From NCBI GenBank assembly GCA_964473525.1, contig CAYYPK010000004.1, positions 62,001-126,000 on the forward strand: 64,000 bases of DNA. Direction: 5' to 3'. Positions 8,119 to 17,349 of the stretch are shown here, in pieces. Position 1 is the stretch's first letter, and every line of letters starts with the position of its first letter. Both the position numbers and the translations under genes were made by a program. This stretch comes from GCA-2687025 sp964473525 (GTDB taxonomy: Bacteria > Poribacteria > WGA-4E > GCA-2687025). The notes beneath the pieces are model-generated. The model was given only the letters and a program-made list of their open reading frames with translations. It did no database searches and was not told the DNA's origin.

Positions 8119-9330
8119 CTAGAAGTAGCGCGCGAGGTCCACGCGGAACGTGTCGTCCTGCCGGAACGCGTGCAACGGGTCGCTCTCGTCTGTCCCGAAC
8201 ACCGACCGGGTTTCCAGCGACAGCTTCCACGCGTCGCCCACGCGTCGGCTCGCCTCTACGAGCGCGCTGGCGCCCTGCGTGTCACGGTCTATCATGACCC
8301 CCGCGAGGATCGCTGTGTCCTGCACGTCGTTGAGGGCTATGCGCGTCGCGGCGAACAGGTCGTCCTCGAAGGGCGATGTCCCGTCGTCGCCGCGCTCGTC
8401 CCAGAGGTATTCGCCAAGCACGCCAACGTCGATGCCGGTGTCGCGGATGTTCGAGAACGTGTACTCGAACCCACCCGTCAACGCCGCGAACCGGTCGCCC
8501 TGGCCGTACCGGTTGATCGCCTCGAGCTTCCACAGCCAGCCCGCCGTGATCGCCTGCACGTCGACGCCCGTCTGGTCGATGAGGCTGTAGTGCGGCGCCA
8601 ACACGACTTCGCCACTCGCAAGCGGCGTGGGGTTGAACTCCGGCTCGCGGTTCGTCCCTGAGAAGTGCGATAGTCCGAGGTCGAACGCCCCGAGCGTGTG
8701 CGACCATCTCGCCGCCCAGTCCACGTGCCACTCCTCGGCGTCGGACTCGTACGTCGTCAGGTCCGTATCGACGTAGAGCGGCGGACGTAGACGGCCTTCG
8801 CGCCCTGGGAACGTGCGCTCGCGGAAGCCGGGCAGCAGGTACAGGTCCAGCGTGCCCCAGTCGTGGATCAGCGCGAGGCTCACCGAAGGCTGCCCGAGCT
8901 TGTCCTCCCCGTCCACGTCCTCCACGCCGTCCGTCTGGTTGATGACGTCCACAAGATGCTGCGACTCCGTGACGCCCCAGAACACCTTCTGCAATCCGGC
9001 GCGCAACTCCCACGTGTCGCCCACGAGGAGGTAGAACGCCTCCCGCGCGTCCACGTGTGTACGGCGCGAGTCCTGCTGGTCGTATCGGAAGAACGGGACG
9101 AAGAGCAGGCTCTGGTCGCCGCGCGCCCATTCGACGTACACCTCGGGCTGCGCCGAGACGGACAGGGATGCTGTCTCGTGCTGGTCGGGGTATAGCGGAT
9201 CGCCTGGGAAGGCGCGTGGATCAAGCGACACGTACCCGCTGATCTCGACGGCCCCCGCATGGGCGACCGCCAGGGCCACCCATGCAGTCGTGAGGATCGC
9301 TAACGCGCGTGTGGTTCTCGTTAGGAACAA
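8119..9330 (-). CDS. Outer-membrane beta-barrel protein (alginate-export/DUF1302-like)
   Basis: 403 residues with a signal peptide (LTRTTRALAILTTAWVALAVA, cleavage near AHA-GAVEISG) and a mature chain of alternating amphipathic strands ending in aromatic Phe (DDTFRVDLARYF), the usual C-terminal barrel signal. Segments such as YLLVGDTWELRAGLQKVFWG resemble DUF1302/alginate-export-like barrels, which occur with LolA-like and MMPL exporter genes. It is the last gene of a minus-strand trio, 10 bp after the LolA-like gene. The likely function is an outer-membrane channel or acceptor for a hydrophobic cargo exported by the MMPL pump. Confidence 0.7.
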   Translation of the reverse strand: MFLTRTTRALAILTTAWVALAVAHAGAVEISGYVSLDPRAFPGDPLYPDQHETASLSVSAQPEVYVEWARGDQSLLFVPFFRYDQQDSRRTHVDAREAFYLLVGDTWELRAGLQKVFWGVTESQHLVDVINQTDGVEDVDGEDKLGQPSVSLALIHDWGTLDLYLLPGFRERTFPGREGRLRPPLYVDTDLTTYESDAEEWHVDWAARWSHTLGAFDLGLSHFSGTNREPEFNPTPLASGEVVLAPHYSLIDQTGVDVQAITAGWLWKLEAINRYGQGDRFAALTGGFEYTFSNIRDTGIDVGVLGEYLWDERGDDGTSPFEDDLFAATRIALNDVQDTAILAGVMIDRDTQGASALVEASRRVGDAWKLSLETRSVFGTDESDPLHAFRQDDTFRVDLARYF

Positions 9331-9340
9331 CGGCTGACCC

Positions 9341-10177
9341 CTATCGCGCCCGCTTGAGGCTGTTCTTGTCGAAGTCGCGCTCGTTGAGTCCGACGCCGAA
9401 GGCGTAGCCGACCCATTCGAGTCGCGTGCCCTTCTGCGTCTGGTGACTCGTCATCTCCATGACCGAGGCGCGCCAGAACTTGTCGCTGTACTGCTGGTAG
9501 TCGCTGTACGTCAGCGTCTTCAGCAGCGACTCCTTGCGGTCGTAGAAGTCGATCTTCCACGGGCGGTACTCCGCCTTGTCGATCCACGCCATCTGGCGCG
9601 TGTACCCGGACTGCTTGTCGACCGGGTAACGCTCTACGACGAAGCAGTCCACGCCGTCCAACTCCTCGTCACGCAGCCATCGGTACGTGTACTTCTCGAC
9701 CTCCTGCGACGAGATGTCCTCGTAGGCGAACTCGCTGGCCATGAACGGGCCGGACTTGTTCCGCGACGTGATCCGCTTAACGCGTTTCAGAGCGGGCAGA
9801 TAGAGCCACTGATCGTCGTCGCCCTCCTTGTGGCTGAACGACAGGAAGGCGGTGCCCTTCACGTCACGCGGCTCATTGAACACGACCAGCGTCTTGTCGC
9901 CGTCTTCCGCAACTTCCAGGGCGCGCGTGCTCATGCGGCGCGTGCGCTCGTCGCCGTTGCGATTCCGCAGCACCATCTTGAGCTCGGCGCTCATGTCGCC
10001 CCACCCGGCGTCGCGCGCGTCGGCCTCGATGGCGATCTGCAGGCCCTTCTCCTCGGGCGTCTGACCCGCAGCGGTGAAGGCGACGCCGACCGCCATCATC
10101 ACGGCCCAGAACACCACGCCCGTCCACACCAGGTTTGCCTTCGTCGATCGTCGTTCGCGTTTGCACGTGCAGTTCAT
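9341..10177 (-). CDS. Outer-membrane lipoprotein-sorting-like protein (LolA-like fold)
   Basis: 278 residues. ATG 10177 is preceded by a GGAAAGGAC ribosome site; the longer frame reaching 10273 would run into the exporter gene. After a signal or anchor segment (WTGVVFWAVMMAVGVAF) the chain matches the LolA-like outer-membrane lipoprotein-sorting family: FNEPRDVKGTAFLSFSHKEG, WLYLPALKRVKRI and GPFMASEFAYEDI. In known clusters these proteins act beside RND/MMPL pumps to carry lipids or hydrophobic molecules through the periplasm. It lies 28 bp after the exporter gene and 10 bp before the barrel gene, which supports one transcript and one pathway. Confidence 0.85.
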   Translation of the reverse strand: MNCTCKRERRSTKANLVWTGVVFWAVMMAVGVAFTAAGQTPEEKGLQIAIEADARDAGWGDMSAELKMVLRNRNGDERTRRMSTRALEVAEDGDKTLVVFNEPRDVKGTAFLSFSHKEGDDDQWLYLPALKRVKRITSRNKSGPFMASEFAYEDISSQEVEKYTYRWLRDEELDGVDCFVVERYPVDKQSGYTRQMAWIDKAEYRPWKIDFYDRKESLLKTLTYSDYQQYSDKFWRASVMEMTSHQTQKGTRLEWVGYAFGVGLNERDFDKNSLKRAR

Positions 10178-10205
10178 CTTGCGTCCTTTCCTCATGTAGG
10201 AGGCG

Positions 10206-12557
10206 TCAGGCAGCCGGGGCGCCTTCGGTGCTGGTTTCCGCCACGGTAGCCATTGCCGGAGCCGCGCGGTCAACCTTCATCAGCAGCGCGGGCAGCAGGA
10301 AGAAGTCGGCTATCAGCGCGAACGCGATGGTCAACGCCGTGAGCTTACCCATGCCCGAGTTCATGTCGAACGACGACATCGCCATGATGGAGAAGCCGCC
10401 GACCAACACGATGGTCGTGACGATAAGAGCCGTGGCGACCGTCGAGAACGCGTAGCGCACCGCCGTCTCGGGGTCGTCGCCGTTGCGGCGCGCGCGCAGG
10501 TACTTACTCAGGAAGTGGACCGAGTCGTCCACGACGATCCCGAACGTCATCGCCACCACCACGGAGAGGCCCAGGTTGATCTGTCCGTACAGCACCGCCC
10601 ACAGACCGAAGCCCAACACGCCCGGCACCAGGTTCGGGATCATGCTGAGCAGGCCAAACTTGACGCTCCGCAGCGCGACGACCAATGCCACGGACACGAG
10701 CCCGATGGCCACGAGCGTCCCGGTCAGCATGCCGCGTATGTTGCGGTCCGAGATGTGCGAGAACATCACGGCGGGGCCGACGCCGTGGGAGAACATCTCC
10801 GCGGGCGCGTTGTCCCTCAGCCACTGCTCACCCGAGGACGTCAGCGCGCGCATTTCACGGGAACTGACGTTGCCCATCGTGACGATCATACGCGTCGCCG
10901 ACTTGCCGATGTCGATCTGGTTGTTGAGGTCCAGCCCGAACGGCAGCGACATCTCGTAGAGCAGCAGGTATTGCGCCGCTAGATCGCGCTCCTCGGGCAG
11001 TTTGTGCCACGCCGGGTCGTCCCCGTGCATGTTCTGGTTCAGGCGCTTCATCGTGTCCGTCAACACGGCGACGTGGACGACATGCTCCTGGCCGCGGTAC
11101 CAGGTCGCGAATTCGTCGATCTTCGCCAGGTACGCGGGGTCGCTGATGCCATCGTCTTCGCCTGAGCTAAGCGAGAACTCAGCGGCGTAGATTCCCGACA
11201 GGTTCTCCGTGGTGAAGTCCGTGTCCGTGCGGAACGCGACGCTCTCGTGGAAGTAGTTCACGAACTCGTCGTTCAGTTCGTTCCGCGACGCGAGGAACGC
11301 GAACAGGAGCACGATGGCGGCGGACGCCCAAAGCAGCGGCGCGCGTTTGGCGATAACGAAGTCGGACAGGCTGTCGACGCGGGACTTGCGAGCGTCCGAC
11401 GCGAGGCGCGGGGCTCGCAAGGGCAGTATCGCCATGATCGCTGGCAAGAACGCGGTGGACAGCCCAAACGCGGCGAACACGCCGATCGCGGTGGCGTTCC
11501 CGAGGTCGCGCAGCGGCGGCACGTCGCTGAAGTTCATGCTCAGGAAGCCGATGGCGGTCGTGACGCTGGTGAGGAACACCGGCTGCATGTTGATGGTGAG
11601 GCTGTGGACGATCGCTTCTCGCTTCGACTCGCCGAGTCGCATGGATCGCAGCATCGTCACGAGGACGTGGATGCTGTCCGCGACGGCAAGGGTCAGCACC
11701 ATCGTCGGCACCGACGCGGTGGGAGCCGTGAGCGGCATCCCCAGCCAGCCCATCATGCCCATCGCCGTGGCGGCGGAGAACACGATCACCAGCACCGTGC
11801 CGATGGTGCCCGAGACGTTGCGTAGAAGCACCACCATCGCCAGGACGATGACCCCGAACATGATCGGCATGAGCGTCGTCATGTCGTTCATGGACGATTC
11901 GGCGAAGGCGTTGTTCAGCATCGTCTGACCGGTCAGGTAGACGTTCGTGCCTAGGTAGCGCGCTTCGATGGTCGTAGCCAGGTCGCGGGCGGCGGCAACG
12001 ACGACGGGTGTAACGTCCTCGTCCTCGGGCATCTGCAGCGTCACGTTGACGCCCGTGACGTGTGACCCGGGGCTGATGGACCTATTGAGCAGCATCGGCT
12101 CGGCCAGCGCCACCTTGCGCGCGGCTTCCACCTGCTCACGCGTCCAGGTCGCCGCCTCGGCCACAAGATCCTCGACGATGAGGTCGTCTTCCTCCGAGTA
12201 GGTGTTCTGGAAGTTGCTTATCGAGTCCACGCGGATGGAGTGAGGAATCTTCCACGCTTCCGCGGTAGTGAACTCCACGGCGTCCAGGTTCTCTGGTGTG
12301 AAGACATCGCCATCAGGCGGCTCCAACACGAACAGGACGTTGTCCGGCTGCGTGTATATCTTCTGCATCGCTTCGAAGTCTCGAAGCTGCGGGTTGTCCT
12401 CGCCGAAGTAGACCTTGTAGTCGTTGCGGAAGGCGAGGCGTTGGCCGCCCATGCCGGCAAGCGCGACGACAACCACCGTCGCCAGGACGACTGGCCAACG
12501 CCACTTGACGATCCATCGCGCGTAACGCTCCGTGCGCGTAGTGCTCTCGTTCGCCAT
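10206..12557 (-). CDS. MMPL/RND-superfamily exporter
   Basis: 783 residues with two repeated halves, each a membrane helix, a large periplasmic loop and a block of about five helices. The RND/MMPL signatures are DSIHVLVTMLR in the first half and GIVVDDSVHFLSKYLRARR in the second, with paired acidic residues in membrane helices for proton coupling. The first periplasmic loop carries FRNDYKVYFGEDNPQL, as in hopanoid- or lipid-type MMPL exporters. It is encoded first in the trio with the LolA-like protein and the outer-membrane barrel, so a proton-driven lipid or hydrophobic compound exporter is likely. The TetR gene upstream may repress it. Confidence 0.9.
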   Translation of the reverse strand: MANESTTRTERYARWIVKWRWPVVLATVVVVALAGMGGQRLAFRNDYKVYFGEDNPQLRDFEAMQKIYTQPDNVLFVLEPPDGDVFTPENLDAVEFTTAEAWKIPHSIRVDSISNFQNTYSEEDDLIVEDLVAEAATWTREQVEAARKVALAEPMLLNRSISPGSHVTGVNVTLQMPEDEDVTPVVVAAARDLATTIEARYLGTNVYLTGQTMLNNAFAESSMNDMTTLMPIMFGVIVLAMVVLLRNVSGTIGTVLVIVFSAATAMGMMGWLGMPLTAPTASVPTMVLTLAVADSIHVLVTMLRSMRLGESKREAIVHSLTINMQPVFLTSVTTAIGFLSMNFSDVPPLRDLGNATAIGVFAAFGLSTAFLPAIMAILPLRAPRLASDARKSRVDSLSDFVIAKRAPLLWASAAIVLLFAFLASRNELNDEFVNYFHESVAFRTDTDFTTENLSGIYAAEFSLSSGEDDGISDPAYLAKIDEFATWYRGQEHVVHVAVLTDTMKRLNQNMHGDDPAWHKLPEERDLAAQYLLLYEMSLPFGLDLNNQIDIGKSATRMIVTMGNVSSREMRALTSSGEQWLRDNAPAEMFSHGVGPAVMFSHISDRNIRGMLTGTLVAIGLVSVALVVALRSVKFGLLSMIPNLVPGVLGFGLWAVLYGQINLGLSVVVAMTFGIVVDDSVHFLSKYLRARRNGDDPETAVRYAFSTVATALIVTTIVLVGGFSIMAMSSFDMNSGMGKLTALTIAFALIADFFLLPALLMKVDRAAPAMATVAETSTEGAPAA

Positions 12558-12681
12558 GTCTTCACAGGCTCCGTTGACGTGCGCCCTTCGAGGAAGTGCG
12601 CTATTACTTACTGTGTCGAGTGATATCCCGTCGGCCCTGGCGTCCCACCGCCTCCGGCCCGCGAGTGATGTTTCGCGCCCG

Positions 12682-12691
12682 NNNNNNNNNN
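12682..12691. other. Assembly gap (10 N)
   Basis: Ten undetermined bases lie in the spacer between the MMPL exporter and the TetR gene. The true gap length is unknown, so sequence between these two genes may be missing. Confidence 0.99.
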
Positions 12692-12716
12692 GGTCGATGG
12701 CCCCACGCCATCGACC
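12692..12716 (-). terminator. Hairpin at the gap edge, possible TetR terminator
   Basis: GGTCGATGG (12692-12700) and CCATCGACC (12708-12716) form a perfect 9-bp stem with loop CCCCACG, 13 bp beyond the TetR stop on the minus strand. A downstream T-tract cannot be seen because the assembly gap begins here. Confidence 0.45.
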
Positions 12717-12729
12717 GGCGTCGCTCTAG

Positions 12730-13386
12730 TTAGCTGGCGTCTCCGCCACCACCCTCGGTGGGCGGCGCGGCGAACCCGTTCGCAACGAACGTCACAAGAT
12801 GACCCAGCAGGAGACCCCTGCCCTCTGCTGTCCTCATGGCGTCCGCGTTACGGATGTCGGCGACCGCATTGATCATGACGGCGAGAGCGCCTCGGTATCG
12901 GCTCGTCATCTCCTCTTCACTCACATTCGGCACGGCACGGCGCAGATCCTCCCAAATCAGATCCGACGACTGCCGGAAACACTCGTGTATGCGCTCCTGC
13001 AACGCCTCGCTGGGCGCCGCGCAGATCATTGCGCCGAAACGAGCGCGCGCCGTCGCGCGATCTCCTGCCTTGGACATCGCGACAAACGCCGGCTCGATCA
13101 TCGCGCGGGTGATTTCCGCGACAGGCGGCACGTCAGGGGCGTGACGGGCCTCCGTCTCTTTGAGCATCCGCACGCGCGCTTCGTTCATCGCTGTCGAAAT
13201 CCTGTCCGCCGCCGCCACCAGGAGCTCTTCCTTCGAGCCGAAGTGGTAGTTCACCGCCGCGACGTTCACCCCCGCGGCGTCCGTTATCATGCGCACGGAC
13301 GTGCCATCGCAGCCGCACTCGCCGACGAGATCTTCCACGGCGTCCAGTATGCGTTCCTTGGTGTCCGTTGCGTCCGCCGCTACCAT
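12730..13386 (-). CDS. TetR-family transcriptional regulator
   Basis: 218 residues from ATG 13386. The N terminus has the TetR helix-turn-helix: KERILDAVEDLVGECG, then TSVRMITDAAGVNVAAVNYH with the diagnostic VNYHFGSKEELL. The C-terminal ligand domain is unremarkable and helical. An in-frame ATG at 13416 would add ten residues, but those codons overlap the palindrome CAAACGTTTG (13401-13410), which looks like an operator, so I prefer 13386. It most likely represses itself and the adjacent exporter operon, on which it lies head to tail. The inducer is unknown. Confidence 0.88.
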   Translation of the reverse strand: MVAADATDTKERILDAVEDLVGECGCDGTSVRMITDAAGVNVAAVNYHFGSKEELLVAAADRISTAMNEARVRMLKETEARHAPDVPPVAEITRAMIEPAFVAMSKAGDRATARARFGAMICAAPSEALQERIHECFRQSSDLIWEDLRRAVPNVSEEEMTSRYRGALAVMINAVADIRNADAMRTAEGRGLLLGHLVTFVANGFAAPPTEGGGGDAS

Positions 13387-13400
13387 ACCACCCTCATATT

Positions 13401-13440
13401 CAAACGTTTGTATCATCCGTTCGTTTCAAGCATACGTTTG
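13401..13440. promoter_or_regulatory. Candidate TetR operator
   Basis: A perfect 10-bp palindrome CAAACGTTTG (13401-13410) and a related half site CATACGTTTG (13431-13440) lie 30 bp apart, about three helical turns, just upstream of the TetR start. TetR regulators normally bind dyads at their own promoter. Binding is inferred from position and symmetry only. Confidence 0.5.
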
Positions 13441-13588
13441 ATTCAGGCGCGTGTCAAGGGAATCCGCCGGATATTTCGCGCGGGCTCGCATTCCGTGCAT
13501 GTCGTATGCGGAGAGGCTGAGATACAGAGGGACGTGCCAGCCGACGACGCGGTGATCCGTCATGCGGGACCGATAGGCCTGTCCTACG

Positions 13589-13622
13589 ACCCCATCCTAG
13601 CCTTCCCCTGCAAGGAGAAGGA
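13589..13622 (+). repeat. Palindromic REP-like element (CCTTCCCC family)
   Basis: ACCCCATCCTAG is followed by CCTTCCCCT-GCA-AGGAGAAGG, with one stem mismatch. It lies in the 13441-13728 spacer, which otherwise holds no gene I can support, between the TetR promoter and the 3' end of the Gfo/Idh gene. Confidence 0.65.
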
Positions 13623-13728
13623 ACTCTTGTCCCCGCCGCGCGCATCCGTTCCCCGTAAGGCCGGCCTGGTCGGCCGCTGCCGGGGGTGGTCGCGTGCGGA
13701 CGCGGCCACCGAGTACCGGTGAGCCGGG

Positions 13729-14793
13729 CTACAACGGCAGATCTACAGCCGCCCCGCCGTTGGACCACGACTGCGATATCGCCAGGTCGACCTCGCGGTC
13801 GATGCGCCCGTTCATGTAGCCGTACTCGGGTTCCGTGTCGTTGCGCACGGCGTCCGCGATGCTCAGTAACTCCGAGGCGACGGCGATCTGTCCGTCGCTG
13901 AGCGGGTAGTTGCGGTGTGGGTTCTCCCACGTGACGGGCGTCGGCGTGTCGGCTACGAGCGCGGTGAGCACCTCGCGACCGCCCACGCTGTGCGTGCGAC
14001 GTTCTATCGTGATGGGGCGTCGCTCCTCGGCGGCGTCATCGAGAATCGCGGCCTCCTCCCCGATGCACAGCCCACGTTCGCCGAAGAACTTGCTCGTGTT
14101 GTACCGTCGCAAGGGCGAGCCATAGGACAGGCTGGAGAAGTTGTAGATGCCCACCGAGTCGTTCTCGAATTCGATGACCCCGTGTTGCCACTGCTCCGTC
14201 GTCGGCGTGTTGCCTCGATACGTGTGCTCCTGCACGTCACGCCTGCGGGTGAATCCGAAGGCGCGCTTCACGCCGACATCCAGCCCGATGTAGCTGCGGA
14301 TCAGGCCGACACCGTGATAGCCGTGTCCTCGGAAGTCGTTGTATGCGGTGTGGATCTCGCCGAAGACGCCCTCGAGGATCATCGCGCGCTTGATGCGCTC
14401 GCCGGGTACACGGTAGTAGTTCTCGGCTACCTCGATCTTCGTGCCAGCCGCCTTGGCCGCGGCGATCATCTCGTCGCATCTGTCGAGGTTGGTGTCCAGA
14501 GGCGTTTCCGTGACGTAGCTGACGCCGAGCTCCGCGAGCGGCACGCCCGCCTGATGGTTGTTGCTGGGCGTGATGACGACGGCGGCGACGTCAGGCTTAG
14601 CTGCGGCGACCATATCCGCGACGTCCGTGAACGCGGGCACGCCCGCCTGCTCGCCGACCTCCTTGACGACCGGCGCGCGCCCATCGCACACCGCGACAAG
14701 CTCGAAATCGTCGGTCATGGTCTGGATGATGGGCAGATACGTGCCCCGGCCGCGATTCCCTACTCCGACGAGAGCGATCTTCAGGCGGTCCAT
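13729..14793 (-). CDS. Gfo/Idh/MocA-family oxidoreductase
   Basis: 354 residues. ATG 14793 follows GGAGGGG and gives the standard start MDRLKIALVGVGNRGRGTYL, an NAD(P)-binding Rossmann fold with GxGxxG. Further family marks are VVITPSNNHQAGVPLAELG (the TPxxxH loop), VTETPLDTNL in place of the common EKP lysine motif, and the C-terminal alpha/beta domain (FGEIHTAYNDFRG). Lys in EKP is usually catalytic; here the motif reads ETP, so the reaction may be atypical. These enzymes oxidise or epimerise sugars and cyclitols. A truncated second copy of its 5' end lies at 21738-21867. Confidence 0.87.
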   Translation of the reverse strand: MDRLKIALVGVGNRGRGTYLPIIQTMTDDFELVAVCDGRAPVVKEVGEQAGVPAFTDVADMVAAAKPDVAAVVITPSNNHQAGVPLAELGVSYVTETPLDTNLDRCDEMIAAAKAAGTKIEVAENYYRVPGERIKRAMILEGVFGEIHTAYNDFRGHGYHGVGLIRSYIGLDVGVKRAFGFTRRRDVQEHTYRGNTPTTEQWQHGVIEFENDSVGIYNFSSLSYGSPLRRYNTSKFFGERGLCIGEEAAILDDAAEERRPITIERRTHSVGGREVLTALVADTPTPVTWENPHRNYPLSDGQIAVASELLSIADAVRNDTEPEYGYMNGRIDREVDLAISQSWSNGGAAVDLPL

Positions 14794-14830
14794 AGCAGTC
14801 CCCTCCGGCCTCCGGCGCGTGTATAACGGC

Positions 14831-14836
14831 ATCATA
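14831..14836 (-). promoter_or_regulatory. Predicted -10 element of the Gfo/Idh gene
   Basis: On the minus strand GCTATGATG contains TATGAT, a near-consensus -10, about 40 bases ahead of the ATG. The same block, with the same AGGTGYCCC sequence some 18 bases upstream of it, is retained in the duplicated relic at 21907-21912. Confidence 0.4.
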
Positions 14837-14898
14837 GCGCCATTCCGTCGCGCGGGACACCTACCGACGGTAGTTACCGCCCGGTTTGTACCGGTGCG

Positions 14899-17349
14899 CT
14901 AGGGAGGCGTGGGCTGGGCGGCGGGGACGTGTTCTAGGAGGGAAACAACACCTCGGGTTCCGTCGATACGGATGCGGCTTCCAGTAGCGATGAGGTCCGT
15001 CGCATTCCGCACGTTCACCACTGCGGGGATGCCGAACTCCCGGGCGACAATGGCTCCGTGCGACAGTACGCCGCCCTGCTCCATGACGAGGGCGCTGGCG
15101 TTCACGAACAGGGGCGTCCAGCAAGGGTCGGTGGACGGGCACACGAGCGCGTATCCACCCGCTGGTGGCACGTCGTCGAGATGGAATGTGCGCATGACGA
15201 AGGCTTCGGCGTCCGCGACGCCACCACAGACCGGGACGCCCTCCAGCCGTTCTACATCGGCTACCAGCGGGGGGTCGCCGATCTGCTCCAGGCGTGTGCT
15301 GAGAATCACGTCGGGCAGAGCAATGCGGAGAAGCTGCGCCCGACGGCGTCGGCGAGACGATGCGGTAGCGCCCATATCGACGCCGCGCGACAGACCTGGC
15401 AGTTCGTCGATGCGCAAGTAGAAGACATCATCGGCGTCGGCAAGATGGCGTCGGCCGAAGGTAAGAAGGCCACGGCGTAGCAGGCGGAAACCCAGCATCA
15501 GGTGGTGCTTAACCGACTCGCGGAAGGGCACGTACCGCCTGCTGAGCTCGAGCTTCCGGGCGACGGCGGGCCACTTGTCCCCAAGACGTTCGCGGAGTTC
15601 GGTCTCTCGCTCGTCGCGCTCGGCCGCCCTGGCGGCAAGGCGCTCGGAGGGATCGCGCCCATCGCGCACTAGCTCCGCAAGCCGCCCGACGGCGTCGGGC
15701 TGTTCGTCCCATCGAGGTTGGGCCAGCTCGAACTCCTCAGGGGCTCTGTGTCCGAAGCGCGCCAGGAAGGCGTCCGTGGTCATCGCGCCCCGCGCCAGGC
15801 GCCAGACGTCGAGGTTCATCGCGACTGTCATGTCCGCTTCCGGCGCCGCCGTCAGTTCCCGGGCGTATCGCGCGGCGTCCTCCTCGCCCAATTCCTGCTT
15901 CATCGCGGTGGTCAGGCCTGTCAGCGCGAACTGGGCGAGGATGGTCGCCTTGAAGCCGTCTCGAGCGAAGTGGGAGAGGGTGCGGTCGCGCCACTCATCG
16001 ATCTTGGCGAGCAGGTCCGCGTCCTCGAGTTCCTCTACGTCTACCTGCTCCTCGCCCTGTGCGTATGCGGCGAATTCCGGCAGCACGCGCTCGTCCATGG
16101 TTCGGTCGTATGACCGCAGGCGCGTCCTCAGACGACGTTCGGATCGAAGCATCCGGAACGCGTAGTAGGGCAGCTTGGGCCAGAAACTCCAACGCGCGTA
16201 TCTGATGTCGACCTTGGGTTCGGGGTATTGCGCGTTGCGGGGATCCTCCTCAATCGCTTCGTAGTCGTGTCCGAAGGGGAAGTCCGCGAAGTAGAAGCGT
16301 GCCTCGCGGGTGAGATTGTAGTACGCCCGCCCGCATATAAGGTCGATCGGCGGCGCGTCCATCACGTCCGCGCCGGGTAGGAAGCCCAAGTCGCGATACG
16401 CCATCCCCAGGCCTCCGCGACCCGACAGAGCCGGGGCAACGATCGACCAGGTCATGGGCATGGGGGCCGGCAGGACCTCGGATAGGTTGTACCGCGACCA
16501 GACCGTACCCTGTGGCGCCGCAAGCCGGGTGAGCCAGGCTCGTTCCTCGTTGCACAGCCGCGGGACTTCCGAATCGTCCGCGGTCGCCGTGATAGGGCGA
16601 GCCTGCAGTATGGCGATTTTGCCATCGCCCATCGCCCACTCGATGTCGCAGGCGTGCCCGAAGACGCGTTCGATCTCCATTCCGAGTCGCGCGAGACCGG
16701 CGACCTCGTCCAGCGTGAGGCAGGGCTCCGCGTCATGCGATGCAGACACCTGGTCGACGACGGCGAGTGACTCCCGAAGGACGCTGAATCTGTCGGGATC
16801 GACGTCACCCGACACGACCCTGTCGCCAAGGCCCCGCGCTGCCTCGACGACCATCAGGGCGTCGTCCCATGGACTGCGCGTGAACAGCACGCCAGCGGTT
16901 TCGGCACGCGCCATACGCTGCACTACCACCGCCATCGCTCGGTCCTGGTCGTCGTCGCCGCCAATGCGCTGGCGGTACGCCTCCGCGCGTTCGCCCGCGA
17001 TGGATGCCCAGCAGTCGCGAACGGCGGAGATGAGCGCGTCGCCGCCTTCTACGTTCAGGAACGTGTCCTGCTGCCCGGCAAAGCTGACATCCGCCCCGTC
17101 TTCGTCCGTTGCCGAGGACCGAACCGCGACAGCTCCCGCGTCCAGTCGCTCATACGCGGCCAGCACCTCCGTCGTGAGGGCTCTCGGCATGTCAAGAGAT
17201 GCTGAGTACGCGGACGCCAGGATGCAGAATCCAGGCGGCACGGGCAGTTCCTCCTGGCGCATCCGCGCGAGGCCCCACGCCTTGCCTCCGGCGAGTGGCG
17301 CCGTGGCGTCGTCCAGGTCGTCCAGGTTGAGAACGTGCGCGGGGGTCAT
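14899..17349 (-). CDS. Phosphoenolpyruvate synthase/rifampicin phosphotransferase-like dikinase
   Basis: 816 residues. The N-terminal 300 are a PPDK/PEP-synthase ATP-binding domain (LAGGKAWGLARM, RSSATDEDGADVSFAGQ, IEWAMGDGKIAILQARPI). The C terminus is a phosphohistidine swivel domain with GGVLSHGAIVAREFGIPAV, where His764 would be phosphorylated. The unrelated middle (about 310-730) and the total length fit the rifamycin-inactivating phosphotransferase (Rph) layout better than PEP synthase, which carries a large PEP barrel at the end. The likely role is ATP-dependent phosphorylation of a small molecule; rifamycin as substrate is not shown. It is the last gene of a four-gene operon and overlaps the propeller gene by four bases. 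Confidence 0.8.
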   Translation of the reverse strand: MTPAHVLNLDDLDDATAPLAGGKAWGLARMRQEELPVPPGFCILASAYSASLDMPRALTTEVLAAYERLDAGAVAVRSSATDEDGADVSFAGQQDTFLNVEGGDALISAVRDCWASIAGERAEAYRQRIGGDDDQDRAMAVVVQRMARAETAGVLFTRSPWDDALMVVEAARGLGDRVVSGDVDPDRFSVLRESLAVVDQVSASHDAEPCLTLDEVAGLARLGMEIERVFGHACDIEWAMGDGKIAILQARPITATADDSEVPRLCNEERAWLTRLAAPQGTVWSRYNLSEVLPAPMPMTWSIVAPALSGRGGLGMAYRDLGFLPGADVMDAPPIDLICGRAYYNLTREARFYFADFPFGHDYEAIEEDPRNAQYPEPKVDIRYARWSFWPKLPYYAFRMLRSERRLRTRLRSYDRTMDERVLPEFAAYAQGEEQVDVEELEDADLLAKIDEWRDRTLSHFARDGFKATILAQFALTGLTTAMKQELGEEDAARYARELTAAPEADMTVAMNLDVWRLARGAMTTDAFLARFGHRAPEEFELAQPRWDEQPDAVGRLAELVRDGRDPSERLAARAAERDERETELRERLGDKWPAVARKLELSRRYVPFRESVKHHLMLGFRLLRRGLLTFGRRHLADADDVFYLRIDELPGLSRGVDMGATASSRRRRRAQLLRIALPDVILSTRLEQIGDPPLVADVERLEGVPVCGGVADAEAFVMRTFHLDDVPPAGGYALVCPSTDPCWTPLFVNASALVMEQGGVLSHGAIVAREFGIPAVVNVRNATDLIATGSRIRIDGTRGVVSLLEHVPAAQPTPP

